Of a DNA stretch of 64,000 bases, positions 48,501 through 54,500 are shown piece after piece. Source of the stretch: Morinoia aosen (taxonomy: Eukaryota; Arthropoda; Malacostraca; Amphipoda; Talitridae); NCBI GenBank assembly GCA_030386875.1, contig CM059564.1, forward strand, positions 40,320,075 through 40,384,074, in the 5' to 3' direction. The first letter of the stretch is position 1. Every line of letters begins with the position of its first letter. The translations under genes were made by a program, and so were the position numbers. The notes under the pieces were generated by a model, which worked only from the letters and a program-made list of their open reading frames with translations, was not told the DNA's origin and searched no databases.

Positions 48501-51500
48501 ACCGTACTGTGTTAATCAATAACTCGTATTAAAGCTATGCCAGACGTGTTATTCTGTTTCAGAAAACTGGAAAAGGTGCAGAGCAACGTCTAATTGGCTC
48601 TTGATCACTATGCGTTGTTCTAATAATAGTGTTCATACAGGATGCATAAGATTTATGCAACGGAAATGCTTATCCAGCACGCAGTGGACATGACGGTTAT
48701 GTGTAAAAATTCATCGTCCCCTCTATATTACTTACGAAGGCGAGCCATGACACCGAAAACTGACATCAATTCTGTCGAATGGCTGTCGAACTCCATCAGT
48801 TCTTTAATGGAGTATTTCATGAGACATCGAAGGGGTTGTGGACAATCCCAGACCGTAAACAGATGTCCCATCCAGCTCCTAGAGAAACGGATGTTGAATG
48901 TGGCACAATTCGAAGAACTCAGGAATAACCGAACATTCTTTTTCGGCTAGACAAGCTTTAGCTTTCAATATATCGAAATAATATTAGACTGCAGCAAATT
49001 AACTTTGAGCCCAAGTCTACTTTTCGATCTAGTATTGGGCTTAAATTTTCATTGTTTTGATCGAATTTGAAGGACAAGAAGAAATGGTTTTTATAAAAGC
49101 CGAGGTAACATATACCTCACAACTTTGGAAGTTAACCAACGCGCAGAAAGCGCAAATCGAACCGTAAAAACTGATGCTAAGAAATGGTGAAAAGTGCTAT
49201 GCTTTTGAATGATAGTAGCGGGTCAATTGTGTGATATATTTTCAACCTTCGAAGTCTGGTGGCTCAGCTCTAATTAAAAAATTCTCAAAATTCCCAAAAT
49301 TCAGCACATGAATATACATAGCTTAACCTAAGGGGGTCACCTGCTAGAGTAATCTAAGTTGGCCGTATTTGTTTTCGATTGATAGAAGAGCAATGTTTGC
49401 CGCCTCTCTAATCACAAGAAGAGTGTTCCAATGAGAAGATGGATGGAAGCACTATTTAAGATACTGTTAAGGGAATGCAAAAACTGAGCATTAAGGGCAT
49501 TCCCACGAAAGTTCTTGAAACAAGGAAATGTCCAAATTTAGTGGAACGCACCTTTCTTACAAGACTTGTTCATTCCACCTTACGCACATCTTCAAGACTA
49601 TTTGTACTTTCTCCAGGTGGTTTATATTTATAAAAAAGCGCTACTTATCTCAGATATCCGTAGATGCATTTTGACGGATAGAAAATATTACCGCGCCTCT
49701 ACAAGTAAGGCCCTTGACAACTGGAAATAACAATTCTCTAAAATTCGATGTCATAAACGACGCGAACTTATTAGTCTTCGTAATTCACATACCACGCAGA
49801 TTTAAAAAAAATATAACTAGGGCTTTCTTCGAAATATTGCACGGAAAGTCTATACTTAGCATACGCGTATAGTTACAACGCCTGAAGTACTAAATCGTTT
49901 TTTTATTTCTCACTATACTGGAGTGAAAATCAACACGCTTTTAAACTTTCGCAATAAGAAGCAGGCAGTGCAAGATATCGTCCGGGATCGTAGGAAAAGT
50001 GCAAAACAGACTCACCTTTCGTTAGGCTGAGGAATTTTATAGTCCACTCGAATGTATGCGTGGATCAAGAGCGTCACTGTATTGTACTCCCTTTCGTCGA
50101 TGGCGTTCCAACGACTCAAGAGCTGGCGACACAAGCACACAGAGAATAGGTATTTGCTGTTGTAGAATATTTCCTTCACCTCGTTCAAATAAATCTTCCC
50201 AATAGTCTCAGCCTTATCAGCTATGAAGAGTGAGTTTTTAAGAGTGGAAAATCCTTCATAATACGCGAAGAGCGCCGCCACAGCATCCAGTTTGCTGCGA
50301 ATAGTCGCGGGGTGCCATTCTTTGAGCACCTGAAGTAGAAAATGACTTGGAGATTCTATGTCAAAATCGCCAGAATCCGTGTCATCCACTGAACCATCTT
50401 GACGGACTTTGTTTCTTGACATCTGCTTTTTCTCTTTTAGTACGCCGAATTTCCTCAGCTGCTTACGGCGTTCTCTGAAGCTTTCTATTAGTTCGGATAA
50501 TTTTCGAATCTCGATGCACTTGTTGCTTCGGACAATATTAGCGTACCATTCGAGCCTTGAAATGAATTTCGAACAGCAGTCTTCGATGTTCGCTATAAAT
50601 AGTCTCATCATATCAGCCTGGTATTGGGCCTTCAACTTTGCGTTTCTTTCGTTATAATTCACTTTTTTGAATAAAGCTGGACGTCTTTCGGTTTTAAAAG
50701 AATTTTCCAAGTCAGAATATAGTTTTTTCACTGACCAGCTTCGAAGAGGCGAGGATATACGTGCTTGTTTGAAAATATTTTGAACGTTCGAGACCAAATC
50801 CAGGAACTGAATTGCATTTTTTTGAATGAGCAACCAATTTCCAGACACGTCCTCATCGTGGCACGAGTAAACCATGACTGAAAACAAAAATTGAAAATAA
50901 AGTTGAAAATAGAAAAGTAGTAAGAAAAATAGTAAAAGGAGAAAATACAAAAAAAATAAAAACTCGCTACATAGAAACTAAAATCAGAATTCCAAACGAT
51001 ATCAGCTACGCCGCACACTCTTAAATATCCACAATTTTGCACCATTAACAGTGAATTTAAGCATTTTATTCTTTGATGAAAATTTTAAAACCTCTTCTTG
51101 AGACCAGAAAGTACGGTTAAACGTTCGTCTTGAATTTTGATATTCAACTAAAAATTGCAAATGACTAAGTAAAACAAATACACTGAACGTCGTCCACAAC
51201 GGCATCTATATGATTCTTCACATGCTATGCATGTGTCTGAAATCTGTAACTCGCCATCTGTCTCGTCCGAAATCTGTAACTCGCCATCTGTCTCGTCCGA
51301 AATCTGTAACTCGCCATCTGTCTCGTCCGAAATCTGTAACTCGCCATCTGTCTCGTCCGAAATCTGTAACTCGCCATCTGTCTCGTCCGAAATCTGTAAC
51401 TCGCCATCTGTCTCGTCCGAAATCTGTAACTCGCCATCTGTCTCGTCCGAAATCTGTAACTCGCCATCTGTCTCGTCCGAAATCTGTAACTCGCCATCTG

Positions 51501-54500
51501 TCTCGTCCGAAATCTGTAACTCGCCATCTGTCTCGTCCGAAATCTGTAACTCGCCATCTGTCTCGTCCGAAATCTGTAACTCGCCATCTGTCTCGTCCGA
51601 AATCTGTAACTCGCCATCTGTCTCGTCCGAAATCTGTAACTCGCCATCTGTCTCGTCCGAAATCTGTAACTCGCCATCTGTCTCGTCCGAAATCTGTAAC
51701 TCGCCATCTGTCTCGTCCGAAATCTGTAACTCGCCATCTGTCTCGTCCGAAATCTGTAACTCGCCATCTGTCTCGTCCGAAATCTGTAACTCGCCATCTG
51801 TCTCGTCCGAAATCTGTAACTCGCCATCTGTCTCGTCCGAAATCTGTAACTCGCCATCTGTCTCGTCCGAAATCTGTAACTCGCCATCTGTCTCGTCCGA
51901 AATCTGTAACTCGCCATCTGTCTCGTCCGAAATCTGTAACTCGCCATCTGTCTCGTCCGAAATCTGTAACTCGCCATCTGTCTCGTCCGAAATCTGTAAC
52001 TCGCCATCTGTCTCGTCCGAAATCTGTAACTCGCCATCTGTCTCGTCCGAAATCTGTAACTCGCCATCTGTCTCGTCCGAAATCTGTAACTCGCCATCTG
52101 TCTCGTCCGAAATCTGTAACTCGCCATCTGTCTCGTCCGAAATCTGTAACTCGCCATCTGTCTCGTCCGAAATCTGTAACTCGCCATCTGTCTCGTCCGA
52201 AATCTGTAACTCGCCATCTGTCTCGTCCGAAATCTGTAACTCGCCATCTGTCTCGTCCGAAATCTGTAACTCGCCATCTGTCTCGTCCGAAATCTGTAAC
52301 TCGCCATCTGTCTCGTCCGAAATCTGTAACTCGCCATCTGTCTCGTCCGAAATCTGTAACTCGCCATCTGTCTCGTCCGAAATCTGTAACTCGCCATCTG
52401 TCTCGTCCGAAATCTGTAACTCGCCATCTGTCTCGTCCGAAATCTGTAACTCGCCATCTGTCTCGTCCGAAATCTGTAACTCGCCATCTGTCTCGTCCGA
52501 AATCTGTAACTCGCCATCTGTCTCGTCCGAAATCTGTAACTCGCCATCTGTCTCGTCCGAAATCTGTAACTCGCCATCTGTCTCGTCCGAAATCTGTAAC
52601 TCGCCATCTGTCTCGTCCGAAATCTGTAACTCGCCATCTGTCTCGTCCGAAATCTGTAACTCGCAATCTGTCTCGTCCGAAATCTGTAACTCGCCACCTG
52701 TCTCGACCGAAATCTGTAACTCGCCACCTGTCTCGTCCGAAATCTGTAACTCGCCACCTGTCTCGTCCGAAATCTGTAACTCACCATTGGTCGTGTGGAT
52801 GAGGAGGTCCACGCAAGTTTCAACATCTCGGTCCTTCAGAGCAGCGTTCATTTTCTGTCGCACCTCCGATACGGAAAGACGATTGGTCTGCATCCAAGAT
52901 ACGGCTGTGCCCTGCAATGCGAATTTCTTCATAAGTTTTGTAGGTAGCATGCACGTGTATGAAGGGATCTATTTGTATCAGATTCTATTGCATGTATATA
53001 AAGGTGAATTTTCACATGCGAAATTTTGTTCGCGATGCGTTCACATATCTGCAGGAATAATGATTATCTTTTCGTATTGTGATAACGTTAAGAAGATTAT
53101 CCTAGCAAAACGTAGAAACTTTTAACCGAGTTATCAATGAAATTTTAAGCGAATGTTTAATAACTTGAATAGCTGTTATTCCTTCAAGCGATGTGAAACT
53201 GAAAATAACTGAATATAATTCAAAAATTCCTGGAAAAAAATTCACCAACGTTATTTTGATGCGTATGAAAAACAATTTTTTTTAAGGCCATGTCGTGTCA
53301 AGTTCTTACCGACGCTTTGGAACTTGTGATTGATCATCTCTGCAAAATACGTCACAACGCAAATGCCGCAGAAATCATTCGCGGTGCCGATTTTTGATTT
53401 ATTATTGGTCACTGATGTATTAGCGCATTGACAAATACACTAATTTTCGAGATAATGCCATTGATAAATACAGCAAATCTGTCAATTCATCCGAAATCAT
53501 CGTACCTTGGCCTCCACCCTGCACAAATATATGCCATTGAAGAGGAAGTAGTTGTACGAATTCCGCTGCGGTGGGCCCTCCACGACCAGAAATTCTTGGT
53601 TCCATTCGAAAGTGAACACGAATTCTCGAAGCGTTGGCTTCAGCAGAATGAAAATTGCTTGTTTTTCTGGAGGTAAAGGTTTGGAGTTAGGATTGATAAG
53701 GAAGTTTTAGCCTCTTTGCCTTAACATAGATGTTCAATGAAAAGAAGCAAGGTCCCATTTATTATAGGGGAATGTGGAATCTACGCACAAGCTGCTTATA
53801 AAAAGTAAGCTAAGAAAGAAGGTCATGTAACAAGATAAAAGTTGAAGAAGAAAGTAGTAGGTGCTGAGAAACAAGACGGCACTGAACCGAAAAAAGATGG
53901 TATTCACCAAAACAAAAAACCTCTTCTATGACCAAAAAAGGCCTACCTAACCTTTACCTCGGGACCTCACATTATCCCCTGGAGCGCTTGGAGTTGATAA
54001 GTTTGAGTTTCCTCAACTATGAGAATTGGCGATTTTTTTTTCAAGGATAACTTTCGAATGAGGTGCTCTAAATACGATCAAGTATTTTGTTTATAACGCT
54101 TGCGAAATTAAACAATCAAACGGGAACGCTAGTGGTAAAGTTTATGTCACAGATTCTATTTCAAACAGACAAAGTTTGTCCTAGATTTTCAAACATGACA
54201 GTCAAGTCAAGTCAAGTCAAGTCAAGTGCTTAAGGAGAATTACTTGGCAAAAAATACCCTCTGCAACCGTCAAATACGACCATTCCATATGAATATTGAA
54301 GAAGAATAATCAAGCAGAACCAAATTAAAGTTGGTATGAATGTACAACCATTTTCGAAAACTTACTTTCGCTTACCTTTTTCAGAATTTTGAACCTTGAA
54401 CACAAGCCGGTTGTCCAGGGCAGCTGTAGCTATAATTTTAGCTTCTCCTGGTAACGGTTTACCCATTTTTGCCGGTGGAATGACAGCAGCGGTCACGTGT

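Noticed and set aside
51210-53125. Plus-strand ORFs of 530-632 codons opposite exon A10
   Set aside because: The 30-bp period opens all six frames. The minus frame with a unique N-terminal segment and matching splice phases is preferred.
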